A stretch of DNA of 58,660 nucleotides, from the NCBI RefSeq assembly GCF_001949145.1, contig NW_019091408.1, positions 462,818 through 521,477 on the forward strand, written 5' to 3'. Within the stretch, counting starts at the first letter, position 1; each line of letters begins with the position of its first letter. Both the position numbers and the translations under genes were made by a program. Origin of the DNA: Acanthaster planci (Eukaryota; Echinodermata; Asteroidea; Valvatida; Acanthasteridae). Shown here piece after piece: positions 36,401-48,600 of this stretch. The notes under the pieces are model-generated. The model was not told where the DNA came from and made no database searches. It saw nothing but the letters and a program-made list of their open reading frames with translations.

Positions 36401-38481
36401 GATGACCAATCTGAGTGTCGGGAATGTTTATGAGTGGTGTTGCGGCCAAGATGTTTACATACATGTACCTTCGTTACATGTATGTGTACACAAATACCAT
36501 CAGAGAAGTCCTGAGCGATTCTCTCATGAAACCAAAGTCAAAATAAACCTTATGAGTTCATGCCCACCTCAGGAGACACATTATTTGATCATAAGTTTTT
36601 TACATGGCTTCAGATATAGGAGGGAGAAGGGGACAAGCTGTTTGTTACCATACTTCACCAATGACATCATAGGTACATGTAGAAAAGAGAATCTGTTGTG
36701 GATAGGGGGTAGAAGGACTTTTTTTGGGAGGGTTGAAAGTCTCAATGCTTCGTTGCAACAAAAACCACATGTACTCCAATATTGTTGTGTACATGTCAGA
36801 ACCATTTACAGCATTTCTCCTATAAAAAATCCTGCAAACTTACAACAGGAGAGCCCTCTTCAGTTTGACACCAACTACATGTACATTGTACACACATGTA
36901 GGAACACCATACTCCTACTGGGATATCCTACATTACAGAAGAGCAACATCCAACAGAAAAAGTCTAAGACCATTCCGAATTCTGGAAGCCGCTCCCTTAA
37001 ATCCACGATTATCTTCCTAACTGACTGGGTAACTGACCACAGGAGTGTCTCTGCATCTTTGGGACACTTTCTAGGCCTTTTTGGACAACTTATTTTGGTA
37101 GACAATGAATGTAAAAAAAAATGAAAATGTAGCAACATTTGTAGGTCAATTTTCATTTCAAGGTTGAATGTGGACACCAACTTTTCAAACATTGCCTACA
37201 TGTAATTCCCCGCTATGAACAAACTACATGTAGGCAACAATGCTTGCTCGTACACGGTGTGGAAGCTACACTTTCCAGACACTGGGAAGAATACATTGGA
37301 CAGAGCATGACCATGCTGCATTCTGAAGCATGCCTTCCCTACAATTCATGATACAACAGACCGATCCAGTTGGCCCCAGCCACTGAGCACACCAGCAATG
37401 AAACACACGCCCCTGTCCAATGCCACGCTGACATGTTGCAGCCACACGTCATACACACGTATGCGTACGAAAGAACTTTCATGCTCAAATGCTGGACATT
37501 AAATCACGGCTCTGACTGGTTAAGAGACCATGGAGTGGACCGTGGAGCTCAATGCACCAGTCTATTATCGTCCCTCTGCATGCCAGCTTGATGCTTTAGT
37601 GATTGCTTTTTGTTTATATTTTTCCTTCTTGTGATTTAAGTGGTTCGGTTTGGGGCAGTCAGCTTAGCTGACTCGTAATAATAACAACCAATAACAGTAG
37701 CAGTATTTCATAATCAGAAAAAAAAACCATTCTTATCTCAGAAGCTGCTACCCGATATTCATAATGAGCCAGTTTGGTATTCCAACATCGAATGCCCAAA
37801 ATAAAGTGCATCCAAGGTCATTTGGAGGCATGTATGAGGTCTGCCCTATCAGCGAGACCCTACATGGCCTTGCGGGCATGCTTTGTTTTTGAATGACCTT
37901 GCTTCTTTTGAAATTCCGAAAGGGCTCATTACAATTATCATCCCTTGCATACCAATTTGATGCGCTGCGTCTGGGTCAGAACGGCCTCGGTGACCGGCTG
38001 TCTCCGGTCATCCACCACGTAGATCCCGCGCCGTGACAGTCCCTGGATGACGCTCCAGTGGCCCTGCCACTGGTGCAGGGATGGAGGGAAGATGTTGGCA
38101 CAGGCGCGACTGTAGAGCTCCCCTGATGACAGTTGGTAGATAACAGCAGGACGGAGATGGTCCTCACCCTAGGGACAACCAAAAAAAGTGGTAACATTGA
38201 GGGTACATGTACAGTGTATATGTACTTTCAAGGGCGGATCCAGAAACAAATTTACGGGGGAGAAAAGGGCAGGGGGAATTCCAAACATGGAATGAGGGCA
38301 TTTTCATCATTTCTGACCCTTGTTTGCTATGGACTGTTTGAGTACATTCCATGAGCATGAACAGGGTTTACACGTAGCTCACCTCTTTGTCTTTGAAGAA
38401 GGGGTTTCTGATGTCTGGGGGGATCGTAGAGCTACTGTAGGCCTTGGAGACCAGCCATCGTATCGAGGCACAAAGCTTGGC
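15347..38481 (-). CDS. CAMSAP: CAMSAP/Patronin microtubule minus-end-binding protein, 17 exons, first exon not included
   Basis: Spliced CDS, complement(join(15347..15470,16328..16491,17388..17506,19959..20306,21899..22006,23689..23827,24655..24754,24850..24977,25897..29449,29893..30060,31361..31538,32644..32868,33318..33459,33976..34132,34495..34580,37953..38168,38383..38481)), 6054 nt, 2017 residues, 5' incomplete. All introns are GT-AG and phases agree. Order, counting from the first residue here: conserved N-terminal segment 1-133; CH domain about 140-305; low-complexity linker; KRR...LGKAAFL-like microtubule-binding block about 1133-1181; coiled coil about 1307-1340; charged helix 1609-1684; CKK domain 1883-2010. 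CAMSAPs cap and stabilise non-centrosomal minus ends through CKK and bind spectrin and calmodulin. The protein is longer than human CAMSAP1-3 (about 1250-1600) because of one 1184-codon exon. Which vertebrate paralogue it resembles most was not resolved; a single pre-duplication gene is likely. Confidence 0.95.
16328..16491 (-). CDS. CAMSAP: CAMSAP exon 17: CKK core
   Basis: Residues 1923-1976, AEAKHFIILFRDSQLQFRSL, YGYSPDSEELTKLYGVGPR then HITHKMYENLY. It matches the HFLILFRDA-CQFRALY-Y-PDTEEI-KL-G-GPK-I motif of the family. Confidence 0.97.
16720..16765 (+). repeat. Short (ATGAAATGAT)-type microsatellite
   Basis: Several imperfect ATGAAATGAT/ATATGAAA units in the CAMSAP intron between the two CKK exons 16 and 17. 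Confidence 0.6.
17388..17506 (-). CDS. CAMSAP: CAMSAP exon 16: start of CKK domain
   Basis: Residues 1883-1922, GPKLYVKPTSKSNRHIITNA then ISHCVLAGTVN, the conserved start of the CKK microtubule minus-end-binding domain (GPKL-K-P--KSN--II-NAI-HC-LAG-VN). Confidence 0.96.
18440..18800 (+). repeat. G-rich low-complexity tract in CAMSAP intron 15
   Basis: Strongly G-skewed plus strand with many GGG runs, including 18585-18599 and the closely spaced runs at 18638-18682. It is quadruplex-capable on the template strand of CAMSAP. No coding exon is seen in this intron. Confidence 0.6.
19959..20306 (-). CDS. CAMSAP: CAMSAP exon 15: linker before CKK
   Basis: Residues 1767-1882, Pro/Lys/Gln-rich, with a short imperfect repeat (PLVAKQ, PPVAKQ), then VVSQDSNGSGGGGGHTTPEYQ. 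The last residues correspond to the A-SVAEYTG sequence just before the CKK domain. Confidence 0.87.
21899..22006 (-). CDS. CAMSAP: CAMSAP exon 14
   Basis: Residues 1731-1766, SAPKKSFTVSAPSSGGGSG then ESQVKVPPVDGPEQAA; a Ser/Gly/Pro linker. Weak conservation, but splice sites and phases (1 in, 1 out) fit both neighbours. Confidence 0.8.
23689..23827 (-). CDS. CAMSAP: CAMSAP exon 13
   Basis: Residues 1685-1730, QENEPAPARRAKPTKPRPKS then TVVEDQ and ATSRYAPDRDLDNY. The KPRPKS motif is conserved in CAMSAPs downstream of the helix. It is easily missed because no long ORF marks it. Confidence 0.88.
24655..24754 (-). CDS. CAMSAP: CAMSAP exon 12: charged helix
   Basis: Residues 1651-1684, RRKQEEMEAKKAEERARREQ then IRLEYQRRKLQEQQ, matching the EERARRE-I-QEYLRKK block. 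Donor GTACGG after CAG. Confidence 0.92.
24850..24977 (-). CDS. CAMSAP: CAMSAP exon 11: charged helix
   Basis: Residues 1609-1650, DQLDEVERRKMLFLQNRLKK then Glu/Lys/Arg-rich, an extended single helix or coiled coil as in CAMSAP coiled-coil 3. Confidence 0.9.
25590..25785 (+). repeat. tRNA-derived SINE-like element
   Basis: It has a tRNA-like head with B box GGTTTGAATCC (25625-25635). The body contains CCGTTGGGCCAAGCC, TGCTCCTCTCTGACCAGGAG and TTGGCATCCCATCCAGGGAG. The same head and body order occurs on the minus strand at 44585-44822. It sits in the CAMSAP intron about 110 bp past the giant exon's donor. Confidence 0.65.
25897..29449 (-). CDS. CAMSAP: CAMSAP exon 10: giant central exon
   Basis: One 3553-nt open exon, residues 424-1608. 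It is mostly disordered, Ser/Pro/His/Gln-rich. Recognisable parts: RPLKEKSRNVNKKEESGEGR (like the LKPAKEKQ...GEGRP motif of CAMSAP1); a PNPHA[Q/R]-type tandem repeat at about residues 861-898; the basic block EEKRRLMDSDKRKLERHW with GKAAFLQVL at about 1133-1181 (microtubule-binding region); a coiled coil with LQNEIQRLSLQQEQM at about 1307-1340; and a basic KRPKKNREATSPTRKKRSS patch near 1545. The ORF stays open past the donor at 25896, but GTGAGT there joins in phase to exon 11. The upstream in-frame ATG at 29496 is intronic. Confidence 0.92.
29893..30060 (-). CDS. CAMSAP: CAMSAP exon 9: linker
   Basis: Residues 368-423, RTQSLLVHRERKPRNALHAE to LAWQSREEARD. It corresponds to the RSNSLTRVDGQPRG region. 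Phases 2 and 2 fit both neighbours. Confidence 0.88.
31361..31538 (-). CDS. CAMSAP: CAMSAP exon 8: post-CH linker
   Basis: Residues 309-367. PPLPISSATKKSFHGDAPS matches the VPISNATKRSF motif that follows the CH domain in vertebrate CAMSAPs; the remainder is Ser/Pro-rich. Confidence 0.92.
32644..32868 (-). CDS. CAMSAP: CAMSAP exon 7: CH domain end
   Basis: Residues 234-308, including MSFADSVNNLQQVENFLEQH, FTFEDLLYSP and ALTAELFYWFEV, which match the SLYNIRLL-EF, LTLEDMLYAP and AELFWWFE motifs. Confidence 0.95.
33318..33459 (-). CDS. CAMSAP: CAMSAP exon 6: CH domain centre
   Basis: Residues 187-233, with DISDGRSLCLLIHYYCPQ, the diagnostic DG-LLAVIHYYCPE motif of CAMSAP CH domains. Confidence 0.94.
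33976..34132 (-). CDS. CAMSAP: CAMSAP exon 5: start of CH domain
   Basis: Residues 134-186. FNASSELPFDLENALVFWVN followed by KV is the conserved start of the CAMSAP calponin-homology domain; the Glu/Gln/Arg-rich helix after it is also typical. Confidence 0.94.
34495..34580 (-). CDS. CAMSAP: CAMSAP exon 4
   Basis: Residues 106-133, NAHLAVMDSIMTAYTGEVVS then IEKIVQAV, matching the HMAMVDALMMAYTVEMISIEKVV block of CAMSAP1. Long polypyrimidine tract before the acceptor; ends in phase 2. Confidence 0.93.
34590..37940. other. CAMSAP intron 3, rich in ACATGT hexamers
   Basis: Non-coding between exons 3 and 4. From about 34.4 kb, TACATGTACATGTA-type motifs become frequent. No further exon is needed, since the flanking phases join exactly. 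Confidence 0.6.
36190..36285 (-). repeat. Possible tRNA-like SINE head (weak)
   Basis: On the minus strand, GAGCGGTGGTTAAGCATCC (A-box-like) is followed about 25 nt later by GATTGAGTTCATACC (B-box-like). This is the same pattern as the other SINE-like heads in the window, but no body sequence is recognised. Confidence 0.3.
37953..38168 (-). CDS. CAMSAP: CAMSAP exon 3
   Basis: Residues 34-105, including QLSSGELYSRACANIF and HWSVIQGLSRRGIYVVDD. It matches the conserved LLSSELYCR...H-SVIQ-LSRKGIYV block before the CH domain. The exon is 216 nt with phase 0 at both ends. Confidence 0.93.
38383..38481 (-). CDS. CAMSAP: CAMSAP exon 2: conserved N-terminal segment
   Basis: Residues 1-33, AKLCASIRWLVSKAYSSS to IRNPFFKDKE. 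It aligns with the AKI-A-L-W---KAYG...LRDPFY-DQ opening of vertebrate CAMSAPs. It starts in phase 0 after TTTGATGCAG, so at least one upstream coding exon with the ATG is missing. Confidence 0.92.
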
Positions 38482-41400
38482 CTGCATCAAAGGAAACAGA
38501 AGAGGATGCATGCAAATAATATCAAACTGGAAATCTCACAAAGCAAGTTTAGTATCTAGCAACTCAAGTCCAGTCCAGTTCAACAGACTATCAGTCTCTA
38601 CTCAAAAAGAATATCCATCAGAGGATTTTTGGAAGATTTTGAAGGATTGAAGAGCACATGGGCACACAAGTACTCTACGCATAAGAAGGGCTTGCAGCCC
38701 CTTCGACAGCTATTACGTGAACTATCAGAAATATGCCATCGCTTTTTTTGCACAGTGGAGGATTTGAAGGATTAAGGAAAGTTCCTATCACGAATGACCT
38801 AGGAATTCAAGTTTCCCTTCAGACTGAACTCTCTCTGAGTTTCTCCTGACCCATGGACCTAAAAATGGTTTACTGTCTTCCCTCAACAGATTCTTGACCA
38901 CATGACAGTACATGTGCAAAGACCACAGTCAAAGATGACAGTCAAAGATTTTCTTTCAAATTGGTACTATATTTTTGTGGTTGGAGATGTACCGTACATG
39001 CACATCAAAAGTTCTCTGAAACTTTGGTATTTGGGTGAGTGGATAGATAGTGCTTTGGACGCAGTTTACATATACATGTAGCACATTTTTGGTACTGTAC
39101 ACTTTCAAATGTAGCCAGTAACTTACATGCAAAAAGGTTTCTACATACAGAGTACATTCAGAATGGAACATGTAAATATTTTAATACCATACCGGTACCT
39201 ATAGGAACGGTACCATATGCTGGTACAAGATGCAAATGTTGTACATGTACCGGTACATTGTACACGTACATGTACGCGCACATGTACATGTACATTACCA
39301 CTGCTTTTAAGTACATGTACAGTACCTGTGGGTATGCACCTGTTGGCATGCTTTAACAGCAGTAGTTCAATCTTCAAAGAAAAAATCAATACTTGGCTGA
39401 TTGTTTCCAAAATTTCCCCTTTTAAATTAGTATCGGTATCCAATACAGTCCTAGTAAAGACAATGGACCTTTACAGGCAACTGAGAATGAATGAAACGTC
39501 CACTCATGGGTGGACTCTCTATTAATGGATTGACAGGTTGTCGTGGCAACTGTCGGGTAGAGGACTCAAGCCAACCACCGATATGATCAAAACCGGCTGG
39601 TCTGATTATGAAGTATCCCATTTTGTATTTAGACTTATTATGACTACACATGGTATACGTGTACGGTATTAGACCCCAACAGGGTTCACTGAGCACAAGC
39701 TGTGTCTTTCTCAAGATGATTTGGCTACCATGGCAACCATCATCACTGTTGACACAAAAGATAAGAGTGATATAAAACGTCCACATCACAATAAAATTAA
39801 GCCTGCAATACAATGTACAATAATTAAGAACATGAATTACTCGCTTGGTTTGCACATTAATTTCTGTATGGAGATGATCAATGTTGTCAAATACATGTAA
39901 CTCGTCTATGTGGCAACCTTATTGTCTCGGCCTATGAATTCACAGCAAAATCGGGGACAGCATATTCCATGCATACATACATGTATGTACCTTTCTTTAA
40001 AATTATAATGAATTGTTTAGTCTTAAAAAAAAAAGAGACAACAAATGTTTACAAAGGGCTACTATTTTTGGTGGACAAACTGAATGGAAAATGACACTGT
40101 TACCTACATGTGCATGTACATGTAGTATCCTACAAATTTTAAAGCTAATTACATGTACCTTCATATCAAGATTCATGTTTACATGTACACGTACATTACA
40201 ATGAACACTGATGTACATGTAGACATTTATACAGTGTACATGTACGTGTACAGTGTATACTGTGCTTCTGGTAGGTTTGAAGTACTAGTATTTCTTCATT
40301 TTCCAAAATTTGGCTTACCTTTTCATTACACTTTGAGGTGCCCAAAATAGAGGCACGTTCATAAAGCAGTTTCCATTCTTCACAAGTAAATGTCACAAAA
40401 ATCATGTGCACTTGCTGAAAATGTTCCCTTGCATACCAGGACATACCGGTAAAACAAGCATACTGGTAATGTGAAACCTTAGAAAGATGCAGGAATTAAA
40501 AAAATTCATCTAAAACATTGGCTCACTTGCCAAGTCAACCCCTTACAAGTACATGGCAACCATTGCTATGGAGACCAGGAGCTCTTCAAAAATGTATGGC
40601 AACTTACACACAGTGAGAGTATACATATATGTATATTGTATACAGACTAGACAGCACCACACAGACACATGAAAGATGACACTGCTGAACTATATGGTAC
40701 AATAGTAAATGTTATGTTAAAATGTGGGAAAATGGCTGTAGGCCTGCAAAGTACATGTACATACCGGTATGTGCATGTGTACTTGCAACTGGTATGTTCT
40801 TCATAAGATGACCAAAATGCCACTCCGCATGTCATTTTTCAAAACTTCTAAAAGAGTGACTTTGATCATGTCAAATACAAATTAGCACCTTCAGATTCAT
40901 AAAAATGATTATTTGGGGATAATTAGGCATGTGTACATTTGGTGGACATTTAGTTTTGGCTACCAGTGCAAATCAAATGGAGTTGCATTCTTTTAAAATT
41001 TTATGTCAAAGTATTTCCACCAGAGGACTTGATTTCAAAACCTCTCTCAACAAGGAAAATTAAGTATATATAATTTTTTCAACAGATGTATTTTAAAGCA
41101 CCTAAGAAATAACTTTAAAATAATATAAGCCATAAAAAAGAGCACAAAATTGACGGAAAATGATGAGAAAAGTTTGGCTCTCTTCATTCTCTTACCGTTT
41201 CTAATCACTCTCACTATACAAACATATCTGCCAGGTCTTATACCTTTCAATCACCGAAAGTAATCTTTAAGTTTAGCTGCATCAAAAATGTACAATGAGT
41301 ACAACATGTTTGTTCCGAACTTCATATTTGACGGATTTTTGATGACGCTCAAGAATTTTGACAAAAAATGCACGATGTTTGAGAATGCCGAAAATGCTGT

Positions 41401-44400
41401 CACATGTAGTGCCATGCCATTCCGTGGAGGGGCTCATGAATATCAAATGAAAAAGAGGATGCACTATCTGGATTGATGTCAAAGGTCAAACAGCCCATGA
41501 TGCAGCAAAATGTTTTTCTAATGTCACTGTAAGATAGTGACAGAAGCTGCACAATCGTCACGATCAGTATTTTGAACTGCGGTTTTCAGAAATGTGCTTG
41601 AAGATAATGTGATCAGTCCAGTCGTAAATGATGGTTTGGGGGTGCTTTTTTTCACTTTTTTAAAGCTTGTGTTGTACAAGATTTAGATTTTACTCGCTGT
41701 TTGTTGCAGTCAATTTTTTCGACAGAATAGAATGACGTTTGCGACTGCTGACTTCGGGACCCGATAAATTGTAAGAAGTATTTTTTAATTCCTTGATAAT
41801 GGTTTTAATATGTGTAAATATTATCATCTTTCACCACATATAAATCTGTGTAAAATGACCGCAGGGATTATCAGTCTTCGGTAAATTTTATTGGCTAGGA
41901 TTTCAACAGGTTGTTCATGTCTGTCAAAAATGCTGGTGTTTGAGACTTTGGAAGATGGACACGGTCATCATTGTTCCAGATATCAGCCATGACTATTTTG
42001 AGGAACCTGCCAACTATGATCTTATTGACATGTACATGTACATGTGTATACATACATGTACACTGTACATGAACATGTACATGTACTTGTACACATATAT
42101 GTACGTACATGTACACATGTATGTACGTACATGTACATGTATGTTGTAGATGTACATGTATCATGTACTGTATGTGCCCGGGGTCCGTGAAAATTGTAAA
42201 CATGTGGAATATATACAGCCAACTTCGGGACATTTTGCAGGGCTGCCAATTCTCACACACTGAGCATGTGACTCAGGCATTTCAGGTTATTCTCATGCTT
42301 TCGTACCCACAGGAGATTTCTCATCCTAACATAGTAACAAAAAAACCAAAAAGATTAAGTCAGTGCAAGTACATGTATGGCCTTCATGTATGTTTGATTT
42401 CACAGCCCAGAATAATGATGATCTTCAGCTTAATAATTGATTGAAGTGGTCAGAAATTACCTTAGAGATAAAACCCCAAAGTGTCTAGAAACCAACAAAT
42501 TTGGGGTTCTTTAGGCATCTCCAAACCTCATGCCATTAGAGCTTCACTCACATGCACCATCACCAATGCTCACTCTTCCCAAAAATTGGCAGCTCTTCTT
42601 CCCACGAACCCCTGGGCTCTCTATTTTGCTGGGCAGGATTAGCAGACAATGCACCTTTGATACAAGTAGTGTATTTCTTTGAGATCCACATCATCCACTG
42701 CCCTTTATGCTGGCCAATGGTCTGAGTATAAGCATAGAGCTACATGGTATAAGCTGCACAATACTAATAGAACACATCAAAGGTTACTGACTTCTAGCAC
42801 AACCTGAACATGTACATGTACATGTCGATTCACAGCACTGTGATCATGTACATGTAGCAAACAAGTTACAAAGTACAATGTACCAGTACAATGTAAATAT
42901 ATAGATACATGTACATACATACAGCAATTGCACAGTTAATCTACTGTGTAGATATGTACATGTACATGATGTACAGGTACACAGGAGGAAAATGGGGACG
43001 TGTACCATATGTACAGTATACTTAAGCGTACATGTATATGTACACTGTATACACGTGTACAGTATGTACTGTACATGTACTCAACATCAAGTTACAGTTC
43101 ACTGTGCACCTGCTTTTAATACACCTGCACAATAGAGACTTGTACATTTCAATCTACATGTACATGTATAAATTATAATCCTCACACTGTCAGACTGATA
43201 CACATGTACAGTACATGTACATACAGTACCTGGATTTCCCAGGCGAAATAAAAAAATAGCTAAATAAATGAAACAAATCCTAAAACAATATTTTCAAGAG
43301 CGCATTGTGTACATGTACATGTACTACCGGTAGCACTTTTATCTTTTCTACATCCTGACCACGCATGGATGAAAGTACATGTACATGTCTGTATTCCATG
43401 GTCTGTAAGTTCATTGATGGTACAAAGAAAAGACTGATCTGGTACATGTAGGCTTGTTATCACTAATGGCAAGTGGTGTATGTGCTTGGTGTGTGTAAGA
43501 CTTTTTTTGCAGGCCTACATCTTTTTTCATGATCAACTCTCAATATTGGCACCCCTGATGCTACTTTAACGTACACTAATAATGACACTATGAAAATAGG
43601 GGGAAAAATATTTTCCTTTTTCCTTTCCTGGTCCCCAACACTGTACCATACACGAGCAAAACAGGAAATCAGAAAAGTGTGGGGTGCCTTCAGTGTGGGG
43701 CAATTCATTCCCATGCTCCTCGTACATACTGTACCGGTACATGTAAGACACGAGACAGTGAGTCACTGTAGGTTATTAAGTGTGCAATGTAATTTGCATA
43801 CTACGCTGTATACAAGTATAGAGTTCTGACAGGTCTGTTGTCAAGTTGACCACTTTTTTTTTCATGTCAATGTGAATTCAAGATTTTTCAGGCCAATCTA
43901 AGGGTTTGAAATCTCAAATCTGATTAAAATTACTGGTACGGTACCGGTACGTAAAAAATATAACCAACATTGAATTTTCTTCAACATATTTGAATTTCAT
44001 TCCAATTCAAAATGAAGCACAGGGCACACAAGGTGGCTTCATCAAAAATAGCACTGTATTGGAAAAAAAACTCTATCAGTACATGTACATGTAGCTTTGA
44101 TCTTCACAATACTTCACAACCTACATGTACAATGTACATACACTGTATGTGTACATGTACATATAACTTCAAGGATTTATCTAACAAGGTTTGCCATACA
44201 TGCAACATCATGTGAAATACAATGTATCTCTTTAGTGAATACATGTCTGAAAAGAACTGGAGGGGACACAACATTTTAGACAGTATGCCCTGTTGATCAT
44301 AAGGAGATGCAAACTTTTTACTTAACTTGCCACCTTCACCATGAAACACTTCAAATGTCATCTGTCAGGGATTTTACATCTTCTACCGCAGTACCAGTAT

Positions 44401-44584
44401 TTAAAAAGAAATTAAGAAACAATGCAGTTGGCAACCTTACCAAAAACCATATGGGAAGTATACGTGTACATGTACAAGTAAACAGAGTGAAGGAAATCTG
44501 TCGTAAGCCAGTCAAGTTCATCAGGCCAATACATGTATTTTAACTCCTTTTTTAATGACTGAGGTACGTCTGAGACTGTCTGTT

Positions 44585-44822
44585 TTCTCTCTGGATGGGA
44601 TGCCAGCCAATTACACGTTTCTCTTCTTCTATGAAGTGCATGCACGAGTAATGCTGCTACCCATTTATAGTCCAGGAGAGAGGCAAAGGGAGGGGGGGTG
44701 GCTTGCCCAAGGTGAGAACCTACATGTACCGTTATGGCCAGCAGTTGAATTTAAACCTAAGCCTGACCTTCTCATTACGAGTTGCAAACTTGCTAACCCC
44801 AACCACCATGACCACTGAGTCA
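44585..44822 (-). repeat. tRNA-derived SINE-like element, second copy
   Basis: Read on the minus strand it has a tRNA-like head (TGGTGGTTGGGGTTAGC, then GGTTTAAATTC), ACCTTGGGCAAGCCA and GGCTGGCATCCCATCCAGAG, in the same order as the 25.6-kb copy. An ACATGTA motif lies inside the element. Confidence 0.65.
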
Positions 44823-45652
44823 AGTTCCCCTGGAATGCATACATGCATGTACATTAGAAGGTTAGACGAGTGAGTATCGTGGATCAAGTCAAGGAAACAC
44901 TTATACAGGTATATTGAGTGCCATCGCAACAAACTTCATACATGTACCGGTATAAGCCTTTGGAGTTGAAGTAATGGTTAACTCAAACCCTTTCCACAAA
45001 AAGTTCCAGGAATGCAGAAGTCTTTCATTGCGACAGGTAACAACATGGTGATAAATTGCTGCCAATGAGATAATGCATAGACAGTCAAGAAGGTCAACCA
45101 ATGCAGGCCTCAGGTATTTATTGACAAAGGTCACAGACAAGGGTTGTTGTGACACCTCCAATTATGAATGTATGACATTTGGTGGAGCTGTAAAATATTC
45201 TTCATGTTGACATTTCTGAGTACATGAATTTACACATTCTTGAATATTATAAAGTTCATCTCATGCAGAAAAATGCACATAAATGTACAAGCATGGTACT
45301 GCAAAGAATTGAAACTATCGGTCCCACCACTGCCATCTCCAAATTTGGGGGCTTGCATGACACATACATGTACTCAATTGTTATCTTACGTGTATTTCTC
45401 TCAAGAGGCCTATCACAACCACCAGCATGGTCAACAATATGGATGCTGTTACAAGTCTACGTGAAATGAAGCCTGTACATTGTACCGATTAGTAGAGTGC
45501 ACATGTACATGTACACGTATGTGATTAACATTTGCCACATACAATGTACACGTACATGTAATGTACAGGTATGTGTATGCAGTGCATGTACAAGTTGGAA
45601 CATACATAATGTATGCACTTCGTACAATTTGCAATTCAAGTACCGGTAGTCA

Positions 45653-45697
45653 TACATGTACATGTACATGTACATGTACATGTACATGTACATGTAC
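45653..45697. repeat. (TACATG)n microsatellite, longest run
   Basis: 45 bp of uninterrupted TACATG, 7.5 units; every unit is its own reverse complement. Confidence 0.95.
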
Positions 45698-48600
45698 CTC
45701 CCCAAAAATACAAAAAATCTGAAAACACTCAACCTCAACCTGTGTGCAGCTATAGATTTTATAATTTAGGAGTTCTTCAGTTGACAAGTTGCACACAAAT
45801 TTGCTCGGCCTCCACTTGTCATGTTGCATGTTGTAAGAGTACATGCATATATGTGCATGTATACTCGTACATGTACATGTATGCAGAACGCGAAGCTACG
45901 GTTGATCACCAGGTACTTTTTCCAACCACTTTTTGTATTTACCAGGCCAAAAGCAGATGTGCAGTGAAACAAAACATCTGAAAGAAATACACATACAAGA
46001 GTGAAGGACAAAGTCCCCAACAGCAAAATTTTGTGGCCTTTACTCTGTTTTTTTTTTTTCTGTAGCATTTAAAACAAGTGTGTATACTCTCTTGTGACTG
46101 GTGCACGTCTTGGTACATGTAATGTACATGTACACTGTATATGATGCAGACATGGTAGACATGCATATGAGTACATGTACATGTGCAAATGTGCAGGCTG
46201 CACAAAATACCGGTAGCTGCGCACTTTAACATGTTAAAACTGGTTTGCTCACAGTACACTGTACATGTACCTCAAGGTCTGATGGTGTGTACTGCCAATT
46301 TTTAGGGAAATTTTGACCAAACAGGAAAGCCCTTCCCTCAGACATTCTACAACAGCACCTCTCTTGTACATGTAGCTTTGTTAGCATTAGATCATCACTG
46401 TCGGCAGCAGTCTGACACTGTAATTAATTTCTGGACGAACAATGACTCATCATATACAGCCCATACCTTCATACATGTACTAATATTAGTACCGGTACAT
46501 GTCTATGCACTTACAATATGGGAAGCGCACCTACATGTACATGTACACGTACATGTATTGTATGCAATTGTCATGATTGTGGGTATGATACAACGTGTAC
46601 CACACCGGTACATTACCACATGCATGACAAACACTACACTGATAAGCCTGGTGCATGTTGGGAACCCCACCCCCACTAATCTACCCAGTAATGTGGCTCA
46701 ATGCCATCACAGAAAAATGTACCGGTTATCTGGTAATTGCTGCATGGGTGGAATAACATGTACATCGTGTGGCATTTGTGAGTGTGTTATTATTGTGGTT
46801 TTGCTCAAATTTTGTGTGGGTTTGGTTCAGATGTGACGTGGCTTTGTTGTCATGATGCCTAGGCCCAGTCATGGCCAATATATGCAAGGGTGTTTCCCAA
46901 TGCACATTATGATTCATCCATTTGTCCAGTTATGATTAGTCAGTTTGTTTCAATTGGAACCTCTTCAGAAGATCATTCCTGAAAACTATGAACGGTACAA
47001 TGCATCAAGGAAGCACTACTTTTCTACTGACCTGACAATAAACAAGTTGAGATCTAAAGATACCACCATTTGAAGTCAATCAGTGAAATTACAGTTTTTT
47101 AGTGTACATACACGTACCAGTACAACTCTCAAATTGAACAAAGAGATTTAATATTAATGGAAAAACAAAAACGTAAAGTGTTACATGTGTATTTTGTGTA
47201 GCCCTGTCATTCTTATTTGCGTCATTTGTAAATTTATGTGTGCCCACAACTGTGGTTGTGAACACAGAAGATTCTGTTTGTTGAATTGACATGATTGATC
47301 ACTGTACCGGTACAAGTACACTGTGGAAATGCACATGTAACATTGAAAATAAAGTTCTGTACTTCATTTGTCAAATCCAGGAAGCATATTTTACCCCTTC
47401 CAAAGGTTGTATAGCCGTGGTGACATGTGATGTTTACTGTATGCCTCCCAGCATCATTCAATACAAAAAAGTATGCACAACACCACATGAAACAGCCCCC
47501 TCCCCCAAAAAAACTCGAACCAATGTACCAGTATTGCACTGTAAAACAATTAATTGACGTAAAATAGATCTTTTTGCTCCTATTGACAGGGATTTGGAAT
47601 CATGTGACCACAACATGGAATTGTACATGTATAAACATGGATCATATCGTGTAATGCATGTGTGCACCACACATGCACATGTTGTGCCTGTATTAATAAG
47701 ACATGCCTCAGGTCTACAGGTCTACCTAATTGAGTAGCCTGAGATGTAATTATGTATGTGTACACATTGTGCATGTTCATATCAGTGATGAATGTGACTG
47801 GAGGACATGAACGTGTAGAGAGGGAGTGGTAACAGTTTTATGACCATTTAAAGGGAAACTTCTCGATGTACAGTATGTAACTCTGTCTCTTAGTTTTTAA
47901 ACTACTATTTAATCATTTTCAGATTTCCAGGTACATGATCTATAAGCACTTGACCAATATTCACCCAGGAATGACCTTGTTACATGTAACTGCGGACCAA
48001 AGCACAACATCCCTCAATGTACATGTAACTGTCCATGCAATGTATTTCTCAAAATTGTCAAGGGCCAGCAGATAGAAGTACATGTATGTGTACACGTACA
48101 TGTATATGATCAATACATGTACATGTAAACATATTGATGTGGTGTAACACTTTTACCACAGCAGCACATTACCAGGGACCTTCTGAATGTGAAGTATCTA
48201 CCGATGTGTGCACATGAAAAAGATAGATCATACAATGTACACGTATAAGACATGATCATGAGTCTACTAAGTACATTCATGTTTGCCCATTGTGCTTTGT
48301 ACATGGACTTTTTAAGTTAAATACTGTTACTTTTTGAAATACACGCATACAAACTTCATTAGGGATACCGAGAGTCTTCCAATATACATGTATTGGTACA
48401 CTGTACAGTACATACATGTACATGTGTACTCTGAAAGTTTACTGGTGCACACTGTGCTACTGTAACAACTGCAATGAACATTATTTGAATTCAGCCTATT
48501 GTGCATGTACATGTACCGGTACATGTACATGTACATGTACGTACCTCCATGTTTGATTTTCAGCATCTAGTATGGCACACCCTATACATGTACACATGTA

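Noticed and set aside
45613-45981. ORFs reading as His-Val or Met-Tyr alternations in the hexamer region
   Set aside because: They are produced by ACATGT repeats, which contain no stop in any frame. No family is recognisable.
46378-46836. 152-codon plus-strand ORF
   Set aside because: Contains several ACATGT runs, no homology I recognise and no splice-site support; treated as chance.
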